Below are positions 1 to 7,726 of a stretch of DNA of 64,000 nt, one piece after another. The DNA comes from Asaia bogorensis NBRC 16594. GTDB lineage: Bacteria > Pseudomonadota > Alphaproteobacteria > Acetobacterales > Acetobacteraceae. Where the stretch lies: assembly GCF_001547995.1 (NCBI RefSeq), contig NZ_AP014690.1, positions 2,167,001-2,231,000 of the forward strand, in the 5' to 3' direction. A program made the position numbers and the translations under genes. How positions within the stretch are numbered: position 1 is the first letter of the stretch; every line of letters starts with the position of its first letter. The notes beneath the pieces were generated by a model. The model searched no databases. It worked only from the letters and a program-made list of their open reading frames with translations, and was not told where the DNA came from.

Positions 1-582
1 GAGGCTCTGGGCGTGTCCGTTCTGACCGAGGCCATGGTGACTTCAGTGGATGAGGAAGGGTTTCACCTCAAGGACGGGCGCGTCATCCCGGCCTCGCTGC
101 GTGTATGGGCTGCCGGTGTGCGCGCCAGTGCTGCAACCGAACTGTTCGAGGGGCTGGAAATCGCCCGTGGCGGCCAGCTTGTCGTGAACCATCACATGCA
201 GTCCACGAGCGATACGTCGATTTTTGCCCTGGGCGACTGCGCGCGTATCAACGACGCACCGCTTCCCGCCACAGCCCAGGTTGCGCGCCAGCAGGGCATC
301 TATCTTGGCCGCGCCATACCGGTCATCGCTCAGGGACGCGAGCCCTCGACATTTGTTTACCGCGACCGTGGTGCGGTCGTGTCTCTGGGAGACTATAACG
401 GGTGGGGCATGGTTGGTGCCTCGACGAGTTTCGGTGGCGGCTTCCTGCGTGGCCTCGCCCCGAGATGGCTTCATGATCTGATCTTCCGTCAGCATCAGAT
501 TGGCGTCATGGGGCTGGCCCGCGGAACGGCTGCCTTCCTCAAGGCTCATCTGAACCCGACCCGCCCACGTCTGGACCAATAA
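1..582 (+). CDS. ndh: Type II NADH:quinone oxidoreductase, C-terminal part (5' end outside window)
   Basis: The reading frame is open from the first base, so only the last 193 residues are present. NDH-2 enzymes are monotopic FAD proteins that pass electrons from NADH to quinone without pumping protons. The fragment shows the family hallmarks WAAGVRAS (end of the second Rossmann domain) and FALGDCA (the FAD-contacting aspartate), followed by a C-terminal stretch rich in aromatic and basic residues (about the last 50) that fits the amphipathic membrane anchor. The gene ends 26 nt before the next one on the same strand. An electron-transfer role other than NADH oxidation (for example a sulfide:quinone reductase relative) cannot be excluded without the N-terminal half, but the motifs fit NDH-2 best. 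Confidence 0.85.
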   Translation, partial: EALGVSVLTEAMVTSVDEEGFHLKDGRVIPASLRVWAAGVRASAATELFEGLEIARGGQLVVNHHMQSTSDTSIFALGDCARINDAPLPATAQVARQQGIYLGRAIPVIAQGREPSTFVYRDRGAVVSLGDYNGWGMVGASTSFGGGFLRGLAPRWLHDLIFRQHQIGVMGLARGTAAFLKAHLNPTRPRLDQ

Positions 583-608
583 CACCCGATCAACGGTAGT
601 CTCAATTC

Positions 609-1367
609 ATGCCCCTGCAACGGTCACAGCCCCTCCCCCCCGCCGAGGCACAACGCCTTGATGATATGGTCGCCACGCTGCAGGCGCGTGGCTTTGCCTT
701 CGAGCGTGGGCCCGACATGCGCTCCTTCCTCAAGTCTTTCGGTTTCGAGGACTGGGAGCGCTTTGCCGAAAGCTGGAACCGGCTGGGGCTCGACCGGTAC
801 ATGGCGGATGGCGGGCGCTATCGCAAACGGCGTTACGCCACCTATGCCTTGGCAGGTGGGCGTATCGACCGCAAGCGTCATCAGCCCCACTATCAGAGCC
901 GCGATTACAATCTGCTCAATGGTGGGATCGAGCGCTGGTTTGGCCCGATCGAGGACGCCATCGCCTCGCATCCGGTCATGCTTTCCATTCTCAATGCCGC
1001 CCATCTTCTGGCATTGCGTATGACGCCGGCCTCGACCCAACCCGATAGCTGGCATGCGGAAGTGCATCAGTTCCGTATCGAGGCTCAGGCTGGCAGCCAG
1101 GGCCGCCCCACGCCGGAGGGGATGCATCGTGATGGTGTGGACTGGGTTTTCGTTCTGATGGTCAGTCGCGAAAATGTCGCCTCCGGCGTTACGACGATCC
1201 ACGACGATCATCGTCAGGAAGTCGGTTCGTTCACGCTCGAGTCCCCCCTCGACACGGCTCTGGTCGATGACCATCGTGTGTACCACGGGGTCACCCCCGT
1301 CGAGCCAATCGACCCCGCCCGCCCGGCCTATCGCGATGTACTGGTCGTTACGCTCAGACATGCGTAA
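609..1367 (+). CDS. 2OG-Fe(II) dioxygenase family protein (possible free amino-acid hydroxylase)
   Basis: A 252-residue protein. The signature GMHRDGVDWVFVLM supplies the H-x-D pair (H173, D175) and DDHRVYHGV the distal iron ligand H226. Y241-R242 lies where the 2-oxoglutarate-binding arginine is expected. The spacing and the HRDG(V)D signature match the family that contains bacterial isoleucine/leucine hydroxylases and BsmA-like proteins, so hydroxylation of a free amino acid is a reasonable guess; the substrate cannot be read from the sequence. There is no signal peptide, so it is cytoplasmic. It lies 26 nt after ndh and could be cotranscribed with it. The ribosome-binding site before the ATG is weak. 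Confidence 0.8.
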   Translation: MPLQRSQPLPPAEAQRLDDMVATLQARGFAFERGPDMRSFLKSFGFEDWERFAESWNRLGLDRYMADGGRYRKRRYATYALAGGRIDRKRHQPHYQSRDYNLLNGGIERWFGPIEDAIASHPVMLSILNAAHLLALRMTPASTQPDSWHAEVHQFRIEAQAGSQGRPTPEGMHRDGVDWVFVLMVSRENVASGVTTIHDDHRQEVGSFTLESPLDTALVDDHRVYHGVTPVEPIDPARPAYRDVLVVTLRHA

Positions 1368-1411
1368 TAAACCGGCGTGAAAGAACGGCCCCTGCGATTC
1401 GTGCGGGCAAA

Positions 1412-1990
1412 ATGAAAGACAATCCGATGCGTTTTCGTGTGGTATTGGCGGGTATTGCCATCACAGGCCTTATGGCAGCACCTGCCCTGGCCCGGACGCA
1501 TCAGAAGTCGGCCCCATCAGGCAATGGGCCGCGTCCAGTCATTCTCACGGCGCAGCCTGGTACCAATCTCGATCAGGAGGCCCGTCAACTGAGCGCGGGC
1601 GATCTGGCCGATGCCGCCAAACATGATGATCAGCCTGTCGTTCTGGTTGCCTCGGCCCCGCTCTCGACAGACCGGGGCGATATGGCACTTTTCGTGCAAC
1701 TGCAATCCGCCCGCCTTTGCGGTTCGGCGGGCTGTTCCACTTCGGTCTATCTGCGTCACAAGGGTGGCTGGAAGCTTGTGCTCGACTCGGTAAGCGGGGC
1801 CATATCTGTCTTGTCGAGCCGTCACAACGGCATGCATGATCTGCTGATCGACAAGAACGATCGCTGGACCTGGAATGGAACAGCCTATCAGGACGGTGCG
1901 CCCGTCACGGCGCCGGCACCGCAAAAGGCGAACAAAGACAGCAAGGACAAGGGTGAGGAGACCCCGAAGAAAAAGCTTCTTCGCGGGTAG
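1412..1990 (+). CDS. Secreted protein of unknown function
   Basis: A 192-residue protein whose N-terminus is a classical Sec signal peptide: basic MRFR, a hydrophobic run, then APALA with likely cleavage before RTHQ. The ATG at 1427 (fifth codon downstream) gives a more typical signal peptide and may be the real start. The mature part is polar, contains two close cysteines (LCGSAGC) that could form a disulfide, and ends in a strongly charged lysine-rich tail (KANKDSKDKGEETPKKKLL). I recognise no family. It is followed after 26 nt by a convergent tRNA gene. Periplasmic location is inferred. Confidence 0.6.
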   Translation: MKDNPMRFRVVLAGIAITGLMAAPALARTHQKSAPSGNGPRPVILTAQPGTNLDQEARQLSAGDLADAAKHDDQPVVLVASAPLSTDRGDMALFVQLQSARLCGSAGCSTSVYLRHKGGWKLVLDSVSGAISVLSSRHNGMHDLLIDKNDRWTWNGTAYQDGAPVTAPAPQKANKDSKDKGEETPKKKLLRG

Positions 1991-2016
1991 TCTCAGCACC
2001 GAATTTTTCGGGAACT

Positions 2017-2090
2017 TGGAGCGGGTGAAGGGAATCGAACCCTCGTATGCAGCTTGGGAAGCTGCCGTTCTACCATTGAACTACACCCGC
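2017..2090 (-). tRNA. tRNA-Gly (anticodon CCC)
   Basis: The reverse complement folds as a cloverleaf: acceptor stem GCGGGTG/CACCCGC, D arm GTTC...GAAC, anticodon stem GCAGC/GCTGC around the loop TTCCCAA (anticodon CCC, reading GGG), a variable loop of 5 nt, and a T arm with TTCGATTC. Discriminator U is followed by an encoded CCA (minus strand, positions 2019-2017). It is convergent with the secreted protein ending at 1990. Glycine identity rests on the CCC anticodon and agrees with the short 71-nt body. Confidence 0.95.
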
Positions 2091-2202
2091 AACGGTGCCC
2101 CTTCTATCCCAGTCGCCTGCGCGATGCAATCATCCCACTGCCAGTTGACGACCGACACAGCCTTTGCGCATAGTCGCAACCGTGGTGCCGCACGCGGCAG
2201 AA

Positions 2203-2263
2203 CCCTCGCGATTTGAACGGCCGGATTGCGGCGAGGCTAAACAACAGCGCTAAAGAGGCCCGG
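2203..2263 (+). promoter_or_regulatory. SAM-II riboswitch upstream of metZ
   Basis: P1 is a perfect 6-bp helix, CCTCGC (2204-2209) with GCGAGG (2231-2236). It is followed by the conserved SAM-II blocks in order: GATTTGAAC just after the 5' arm, ATTGC at 2225-2229, GCTAAACAA after the 3' arm, and the A-rich GCGCTAAAGAGG at 2247-2258. GGCC at 2219-2222 can pair with GGCC at 2257-2260 to form the H-type pseudoknot. SAM-II elements are known mainly from alphaproteobacteria, before met genes, and lower translation when S-adenosylmethionine is high. The metZ ATG lies about 80 nt downstream, farther than in the classical arrangement where the pseudoknot overlaps the ribosome-binding site. Confidence 0.8.
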
Positions 2264-2341
2264 AACCAGTTTGGCTCCAGGTTTTCCACGGCCAGAATCG
2301 CACCCCAAGGATTACGGTGCATTTTGGAGCGTTTCCGTCCC

Positions 2342-3529
2342 ATGACTCAAAATAATTTCGGCCCCTCGACACGTCTGTTGCATGAGGATGTCAGCCGTAC
2401 CGAACATGGCGAAACCAGCGAAGCCATCTTCCTCACCTCGGGGTTTGTCTATGACAGCGCCGAGCAGGCAGCCGCCACATTCACCGGCGACGTCACCCAT
2501 TACCAGTATTCCCGCTTCGGTAATCCCACGACCGATGCCCTTCAGTCACGCCTTGCCCTGCTGGAAGGAGCCGAGGCCTGCATCGTGACAGCCAGTGGCA
2601 TGGGGGCGGTCTCATCCGCCCTGCTGTCCCATCTGAAACAGGGCGACCGTGTGGTTGCGTCCCGCGCCCTGTTCGGCTCGTGCTACTGGATCGTGACCAA
2701 TCTGCTGCCGCGCTACGGCATCGAGACTTTTCTCGTCGATGGTGATGACTGGGCCGGGTGGGAGGCAGCGCTTTCACAGCCAACCGGTGCCGTGCTGATC
2801 GAAAGCCCCTCGAACCCGATGCTCGACGTGCTGGACATCGAACGCATTGCCGACCTCGCCCACAAGGCAGGCGCGTTGCTGATGGTCGATAACGTGTTTG
2901 CCTCACCGGTCGGGCAGAAGCCTCTGGCCCTCGGGGCTGACGTGGTTCTGTATTCCTGCACGAAGCATATCGATGGGCAGGGCCGCGTTCTTGGTGGCGC
3001 TGTTCTGGGCCGCAAGCAGTGGATTGAGGAAGTTCTCCAGCCCTTTACCCGCAATACAGGCAACGCCCTCTCCCCGTTCAATGCGTGGGTGCTGCTCAAG
3101 GGGCTCGAAACACTCCCGCTGCGGGTTAACGCCATGGCTCACAATGCCAGCGAAGTGGCAAAATTCCTTGAGAACCAGCCGGGTATTGCCCGTGTTGCCT
3201 ATCCGGGCCTTGCCTCTCATCCACAGCGCGTCCTGGTTGAAAAGCAAATGCTCAATGGTGGCTCACTGGTCGCTTTTGAAGTTGAAGGCGGCCGTGAGGC
3301 AGCGTTCCGCTTCCTCAATGCGTTCAGGCTGATTGCGATCTCCAACAATCTAGGCGATGCCCGGTCTCTCGCCACCCACCCCGCTACGACGACTCATTCC
3401 AAGGTCGATGCAGCCGAGCGTGCCAAACTCGGGATTACGGATGGCGCCATCCGTCTCTCGGTGGGGCTGGAAGACGCCAGCGACCTGATTGCAGATCTTC
3501 AGCGAGGGCTTGCTGCGCTCAAAGGCTGA
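2342..3529 (+). CDS. metZ: O-succinylhomoserine sulfhydrylase (MetZ)
   Basis: A 395-residue PLP enzyme of the Cys/Met metabolism family that makes homocysteine from an O-acylhomoserine and sulfide in the cytoplasm. It contains the YSRFGNPT motif (residues 56-63), VDNVFASP, and the PLP-lysine signature YSCTKHIDGQG with K208 as the Schiff-base lysine. The frame stays open upstream to 2213, but that part runs through the SAM-II riboswitch. I chose the ATG at 2342 because the family starts there (FGPSTRLLHE) and a GGAG lies 13 nt upstream. The riboswitch suggests repression by S-adenosylmethionine. MetZ and O-acetylhomoserine sulfhydrylase differ mainly in acyl preference, so the acyl donor is inferred. 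apaG follows closely. Confidence 0.92.
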   Translation: MTQNNFGPSTRLLHEDVSRTEHGETSEAIFLTSGFVYDSAEQAAATFTGDVTHYQYSRFGNPTTDALQSRLALLEGAEACIVTASGMGAVSSALLSHLKQGDRVVASRALFGSCYWIVTNLLPRYGIETFLVDGDDWAGWEAALSQPTGAVLIESPSNPMLDVLDIERIADLAHKAGALLMVDNVFASPVGQKPLALGADVVLYSCTKHIDGQGRVLGGAVLGRKQWIEEVLQPFTRNTGNALSPFNAWVLLKGLETLPLRVNAMAHNASEVAKFLENQPGIARVAYPGLASHPQRVLVEKQMLNGGSLVAFEVEGGREAAFRFLNAFRLIAISNNLGDARSLATHPATTTHSKVDAAERAKLGITDGAIRLSVGLEDASDLIADLQRGLAALKG

Positions 3530-3565
3530 TTGCTTTCCGGCGCTTCATCGGCCTACAAGGCGGGC

Positions 3566-4039
3566 ATGTCGCAAAAGCCTGCCCCTCCCCGCCTCGTGGC
3601 CGACCCTGAAGCGAGCCTTGCCGAAGCCATGGAAGCTGCGCCTCGCTACGAGGCCACAACCCAGGGGGTGACGGTCTCTGTGCGCACTTTCTGGCTTGAG
3701 GACCAATCCCAGCCGGAAGACCACCATTTTGCCTGGGCCTACCATATCCGGATCGAGAATGGCGGTAACGAGACGATCCAGCTCCTGACCAGATTCTGGG
3801 AAATCACAGACGGGCGCGGCAAGACCGACCATATTCATGGCGATGGCGTGATTGGCGAGCAGCCCATTCTCATCGCACAGGAAGTCTTCGAATATACATC
3901 CGGCGTGGCCCTACCCACAGCGTGTGGCTTCATGCGCGGAATGTACCACATGATCGTGCCGGCCACCGGTGAGCGCTTCGAGGTCACCATCCCGGCTTTC
4001 AGCCTGGATAGCCCTCATCGTCTTGGTCTTGTTCACTGA
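3566..4039 (+). CDS. apaG: ApaG family protein
   Basis: A 157-residue cytoplasmic protein with an ApaG domain, a fibronectin-III-like beta sandwich associated with Co2+/Mg2+ tolerance and diadenosine tetraphosphate phenotypes in enterobacteria; the molecular role is unsettled. The family motif HGDGVIGEQPI is present, as are the downstream YTSGVAL and the terminal FSLDSP. A non-ATG start at 3530 abutting the metZ stop is possible, but the ATG at 3566 is preceded by AAGGCGGG and fits the family better. It probably shares the metZ transcript. Its last 41 nt overlap the 3' end of the convergent diguanylate cyclase gene. Confidence 0.9.
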   Translation: MSQKPAPPRLVADPEASLAEAMEAAPRYEATTQGVTVSVRTFWLEDQSQPEDHHFAWAYHIRIENGGNETIQLLTRFWEITDGRGKTDHIHGDGVIGEQPILIAQEVFEYTSGVALPTACGFMRGMYHMIVPATGERFEVTIPAFSLDSPHRLGLVH

Positions 4040-6926
4040 CGACAAGACGCCCGCGGCCTTCCAGCTTCGCACGATAAAGCGCCTGATCAGCCCTTTCGAG
4101 GGCTTCCATCCATACCTCTCGAGGTGACTCGATCTCCGGCACACTGCGCGCAAGGCCGGCACTGCACCCGATTGTCAGAGCACCAACCTTTGTCTCGAAA
4201 GGATGGTCACTCAAGGCGGCCAGTAACAGCTCTACGCGACGATGCGTGGAGGCAAAATCCCCCTGTATGACGATCAGGAATTCCTCACCGCCATAGCGAC
4301 CAATGATTTCCTCTGGCAGCTTGTCTCGCAACAGACGTGCGCCGATTTCCGCCAGGATTTCATCGCCGATCATATGGCCGAAGGTGTCGTTGATCGATTT
4401 AAAATAATCCACGTCGAAAAGGGCAAGCGTTACCGAGCGATGAGATCCTTCATAATCGGGCCGTCCCTTGCGTTCGAGCAGTCGCAGCACACTGGCTTCG
4501 GCCGTGCGGCGATTCATCAGTCGTGTCAGCCCGTCCTGGCGAGCCTGCTGTTCAAGGGCTGCCTGCGCCGCACGCATCTCCCCGGTTCGTTCATCGACGA
4601 GCGCTTCGAGGCGCTTTTGTCTCTTGAGAAGATAGCGAAAGCGAACCCGATTGAGCGTGTAGGGCAGAACCACGACAGAGACGACGTAAAGGGCAATGAG
4701 TGGCCAAGCCATCCACCAGGGCCGCTCCATCCTGATTTCAAGAACGATGGGACGGGAGATGATATTTCGGCTGTCATTGATTGCCTGAACGATCAGCCTT
4801 GAATGACCGGGTGGAACGAAATTGTAACGTATGTCACCCGTGGTTGTGGTGACCCAGTCCTGATCGACCCCCTCGAGGCGATAACGAAAATAGGTCGTCG
4901 AGGCGAGCGCAGTATTGAGCGTCCCGAGCGTCACGATCAACGGGTCGCGGGTGAAAGGGATGGCGTGTTCCGGCAATACGCCCTCACCAAGACGTGCCTC
5001 GATAAAGACAGGCTTGAGGTCCGTTGGTTCGAAAAGATGCTCCGGATGCAGGAGGTGTGAGACGCCTCTCGTCGTGGTGATCCAGATGGACCCGTCAGGA
5101 TCTTCAGTCAGACCCTGCTGATTGATATTTGCGGAAATCAACCCATCATCCCGCGTCACCCTGATCCATTGCCGCCCATCGTAAGCCGCAAGCCCGTTTT
5201 CGGTGCCAACCCATAGTCGTCTGTGGTGGTCCCAAAGCAGGCTGAAGATGATCTGTGAGCCGGTGCACTCCACCCCGATCTGACGGGTACTACCGATGCG
5301 GTTGCCATCCAGATGGATATGTACGAGCCCAGTGCGCGCACGCACGCCCCCGACCCAGAGATCGTCATGGGACGAAAAAACCATGGTCAACGGGGAAAAA
5401 TCATGCCCGTTGGCCCAATGTGTGAGTACCGGCTGCCATCGGCCGTTCGCCCCCCTTCTGTAAAGGGCATTACCTATGATTGCCCAAGGGGTGCCATCGT
5501 CACGGAGCGCTATGGCGCTCGCTGGCTTGCTGAGCGGCTGACCATTCTCGTCTTCAACAAGGCTTGGCTGGGCCGTACCGTCCCCGGGCATAGCCAGCAT
5601 CCCGTCATCGGATGCGATCCAGAGCGTATGATCCCTGGAAGACAGGGCCAGCCCAAGAATTCGCTGCACTGGCATTTTCCGGTCACACGCGAAGTGTCCC
5701 GACTGGAAAAGACAATGCAGCAGATCGCGATCGTCCACGGGCATCCAGTATCCCGACCCGCCATCAGACAGCCCAAAGAAGAAATTTCCCTCCCTCAGGC
5801 GTTCGCCGAGCTCATTCCGGTCGAGCTGGTACAGTCCCTGATCTGTCAGAAGCAGTGTTCTCTCGGGCCCGGACAATACAGACCAGACAGACCGTATGCT
5901 CTGTGGTTCAAGGTTTTCCCAACTCCCCCAACCGACGAGCTTGACCAGTTCGACAGAGTCCTGAACAGTCCAGAGCTGCCTGTTGCGGTCAGCATACGCA
6001 AAATGAATATCCTGCTCCCTGCCGAGGTCATGATTAGGCAGGGTCCAGTATTGCCCATTGAACGATCGCAGGCGATTGCCGTCAAAGAACACCGTCGCAT
6101 CCGGCGTCTCCACGACAAAACTCGGGCGCTCACCGAGATTTCCCTGATCAAGCACCCAATCTGTCGGCAGTCTGGCGAAGGTGCCATCGACATTTGGCAC
6201 GAGCAACGCGTAGCGCTCGAACGCGTAAAAGCTGCGATCGGCATGGCTGCTCGGTGAACCGGATATCTCGGCATCCCAGGGAAGCCTGAAGACCCGAAGC
6301 CCCGTCAGGTCGCGCATCTGGTTTCCGCCGGGTTCGCGATAGAAAACACGATCGCCAATCTGGTAGACAAGCGCTCGCGCGCTGCCAGCCATCGGCGCCT
6401 GACAGGAGAGGATGTTGTCCTCCGGCGTTTCGCACAGATGCACACCATGAGGATCGACAACGGTCAGTCGTCCGGCATCGAGAAAGACATTCTCGATACG
6501 TCCCAGGCCGGGGGCCTTCAAGCGCCTGAAACGCAGCAATAAGGGCGATACCCGACTACTTGTCGCGCGTTGGGATATCCTGAGCCCTCCGCGCTGGAGA
6601 ACCACAACCCGGCCATCGGGGAGGAAACGAACACTATCGGCAAAATTAGGCTGATTGGGTGTTTCCTGAACCTTGACCTGATAAAAGCGCTGCCCGGAGA
6701 AAAAATAGAGCGATCTCTGGGTCAGAAGGTACAGATAGCCCTCGTGGTCTTGAGCCAGGCCAAAGATATAGGAACTATCCACCCCGTCACGCTGCGTGAA
6801 ACTCTGCATGGGCAGGTCGGCGTCGCGCGCAAGGGCCATCTTCGCGAAACTGCAGAGCAGCAGGAACACGATCACAGCCCAACGCAGAGCCGCGCTCAGG
6901 GCATGATAAAAGGAGGCCAGCACCAT
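3999..6926 (-). CDS. Two-component-regulator-propeller / Y_Y_Y sensor diguanylate cyclase
   Basis: About 975 residues. The order is: N-terminal signal/anchor helix (residues about 8-30), a long periplasmic region with recurring WxGTENGL- and ITTTRGVSHL-like propeller repeats up to about 690, a Y_Y_Y-like domain (TYFRYRLEGVDQDW), one transmembrane helix (WMAWPLIALYVVSVVVLPY), a short coiled coil, and a GGDEF domain with catalytic GGEEF near residue 880. The protein should make cyclic di-GMP in response to a periplasmic ligand. No EAL domain is present and the RxxD inhibitory site is missing at the usual five residues before GGEEF. A GTG at 6932 is an alternative start; the ATG at 6926 has GGAGG about 10 nt upstream. 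It stands alone, divergent from nothing nearby, and overlaps apaG tail to tail. Confidence 0.88.
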   Translation of the reverse strand: MVLASFYHALSAALRWAVIVFLLLCSFAKMALARDADLPMQSFTQRDGVDSSYIFGLAQDHEGYLYLLTQRSLYFFSGQRFYQVKVQETPNQPNFADSVRFLPDGRVVVLQRGGLRISQRATSSRVSPLLLRFRRLKAPGLGRIENVFLDAGRLTVVDPHGVHLCETPEDNILSCQAPMAGSARALVYQIGDRVFYREPGGNQMRDLTGLRVFRLPWDAEISGSPSSHADRSFYAFERYALLVPNVDGTFARLPTDWVLDQGNLGERPSFVVETPDATVFFDGNRLRSFNGQYWTLPNHDLGREQDIHFAYADRNRQLWTVQDSVELVKLVGWGSWENLEPQSIRSVWSVLSGPERTLLLTDQGLYQLDRNELGERLREGNFFFGLSDGGSGYWMPVDDRDLLHCLFQSGHFACDRKMPVQRILGLALSSRDHTLWIASDDGMLAMPGDGTAQPSLVEDENGQPLSKPASAIALRDDGTPWAIIGNALYRRGANGRWQPVLTHWANGHDFSPLTMVFSSHDDLWVGGVRARTGLVHIHLDGNRIGSTRQIGVECTGSQIIFSLLWDHHRRLWVGTENGLAAYDGRQWIRVTRDDGLISANINQQGLTEDPDGSIWITTTRGVSHLLHPEHLFEPTDLKPVFIEARLGEGVLPEHAIPFTRDPLIVTLGTLNTALASTTYFRYRLEGVDQDWVTTTTGDIRYNFVPPGHSRLIVQAINDSRNIISRPIVLEIRMERPWWMAWPLIALYVVSVVVLPYTLNRVRFRYLLKRQKRLEALVDERTGEMRAAQAALEQQARQDGLTRLMNRRTAEASVLRLLERKGRPDYEGSHRSVTLALFDVDYFKSINDTFGHMIGDEILAEIGARLLRDKLPEEIIGRYGGEEFLIVIQGDFASTHRRVELLLAALSDHPFETKVGALTIGCSAGLARSVPEIESPREVWMEALERADQALYRAKLEGRGRLVVSEQDQDDEGYPG

Positions 6927-7057
6927 CGGCACTGAGCCTCCCCCACCTTGATCGATGCTCGAAACGAGTTTCAGGTCTTTTTCCTCAACGCAGGGATGTG
7001 CCCCTCTGAAAGCACACTAATATAACAGCTGCGTTTCGTCGTTAAAAACTCGCAACC

Positions 7058-7726
7058 TCAGACCTTGCGGACCACACACGCGCCTTGCATCTCACACGGA
7101 TCCCACTTCTGACCGGCAGGCGGACGCGGACCAGCATAGGCAAGGCTATCGCTGCTGTCGGCAACGCACGCACCCTGCATCTCACACGGATCCCACTTCT
7201 GGCCGGCAGGCGGGCGCGGGCCAGCATAGGCAAGGCTATCGCTGCTGTCGGCAACGCACGCACCCTGCATCTCACACGGATCCCACTTCTGGCCGGCAGG
7301 CGGGCGCGGGCCGGCATAGGCAAGGCTGTCGCTGCTGTCGGCAACGCACGCACCCTGCATCTCACACGGATCCCACTTCTGGCCGGCAGGCGGGCGCGGG
7401 CCGGCATAGGCAAGGCTGTCGCTGCTCTCGGCAACGCACGCACCCTGCATCTCACACGGATCCCACTTCTGGCCGGCAGGCGGGCGCGGGCCAGCATAAG
7501 CGAGGCTGTCGCTGCTCTCGGCAACGCACGCACCCTGCATCTCACACGGATCCCACTTCTGGCCGGCAGGCGGGCGCGGGCCAGCATAGGCAAGGCTCGA
7601 GGTGGAAGTTACCCCATCGCGCAGCTCATGCCCCGTGGAGGCAGAAGCCAGCGAGACCAGACCAAAGACAGCGCCTGAAAAGGCAAGTGCCGAAAAAGTT
7701 TTTGCAGCGTGAATGCGAATAGACAT
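7058..7726 (-). CDS. Secreted tandem-repeat protein, cysteine-paired 30-residue repeats
   Basis: A 222-residue protein with a signal peptide (basic start, hydrophobic run, probable cleavage near LASAS-TG). After a short linker (to residue 43) the whole mature chain is six copies of a 30-residue unit: SLAYAGPRPPAGQKWDPC, then EMQGACVA, E or D, SSD. The last copy is cut short and ends VVRKV. Each unit carries two cysteines six residues apart, giving twelve in all, which suggests intra-repeat disulfides in the periplasm or at the cell surface. The long overlapping frames on both strands here are by-products of the 90-bp periodicity. I recognise no family. The ribosome-binding site is weak (GGATTCTTCTC before ATG). 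The AT-rich gap upstream separates it from galP. Confidence 0.75.
   Translation of the reverse strand: MSIRIHAAKTFSALAFSGAVFGLVSLASASTGHELRDGVTSTSSLAYAGPRPPAGQKWDPCEMQGACVAESSDSLAYAGPRPPAGQKWDPCEMQGACVAESSDSLAYAGPRPPAGQKWDPCEMQGACVADSSDSLAYAGPRPPAGQKWDPCEMQGACVADSSDSLAYAGPRPPAGQKWDPCEMQGACVADSSDSLAYAGPRPPAGQKWDPCEMQGACVVRKV
7073..7597 (-). repeat. 90-bp direct tandem repeat, about 5.8 copies
   Basis: The unit recurs exactly every 90 bp; for example the string CTCACACGGATCCCACTTCT reappears at the same phase in successive copies. Copies differ by only a few substitutions: AGCATAGG versus GGCATAGG, GCTGTCGGC versus GCTCTCGGC. The copy nearest 7073 has diverged most (GACCGGCAGG, CGGACGCGGACC). 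The length is a multiple of three, so copy-number change would keep the frame. It lies wholly within the secreted repeat protein gene. Confidence 0.95.

Noticed and set aside
5313-6257. 314-codon open frame on the plus strand
   Set aside because: It lies wholly antisense to the diguanylate cyclase gene, has no family motifs, and is expected from high-GC codon bias.
7073-7597. Possible CRISPR array
   Set aside because: The repeats are directly abutting 90-bp coding units with no variable spacers, and no cas genes are nearby.
7085-7678. 197-codon plus-strand and 183-codon minus-strand frames over the 90-bp repeats
   Set aside because: The repeat period is a multiple of three, so other frames remain open automatically. 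Only the 7058-7726 frame has a signal peptide and sensible composition.
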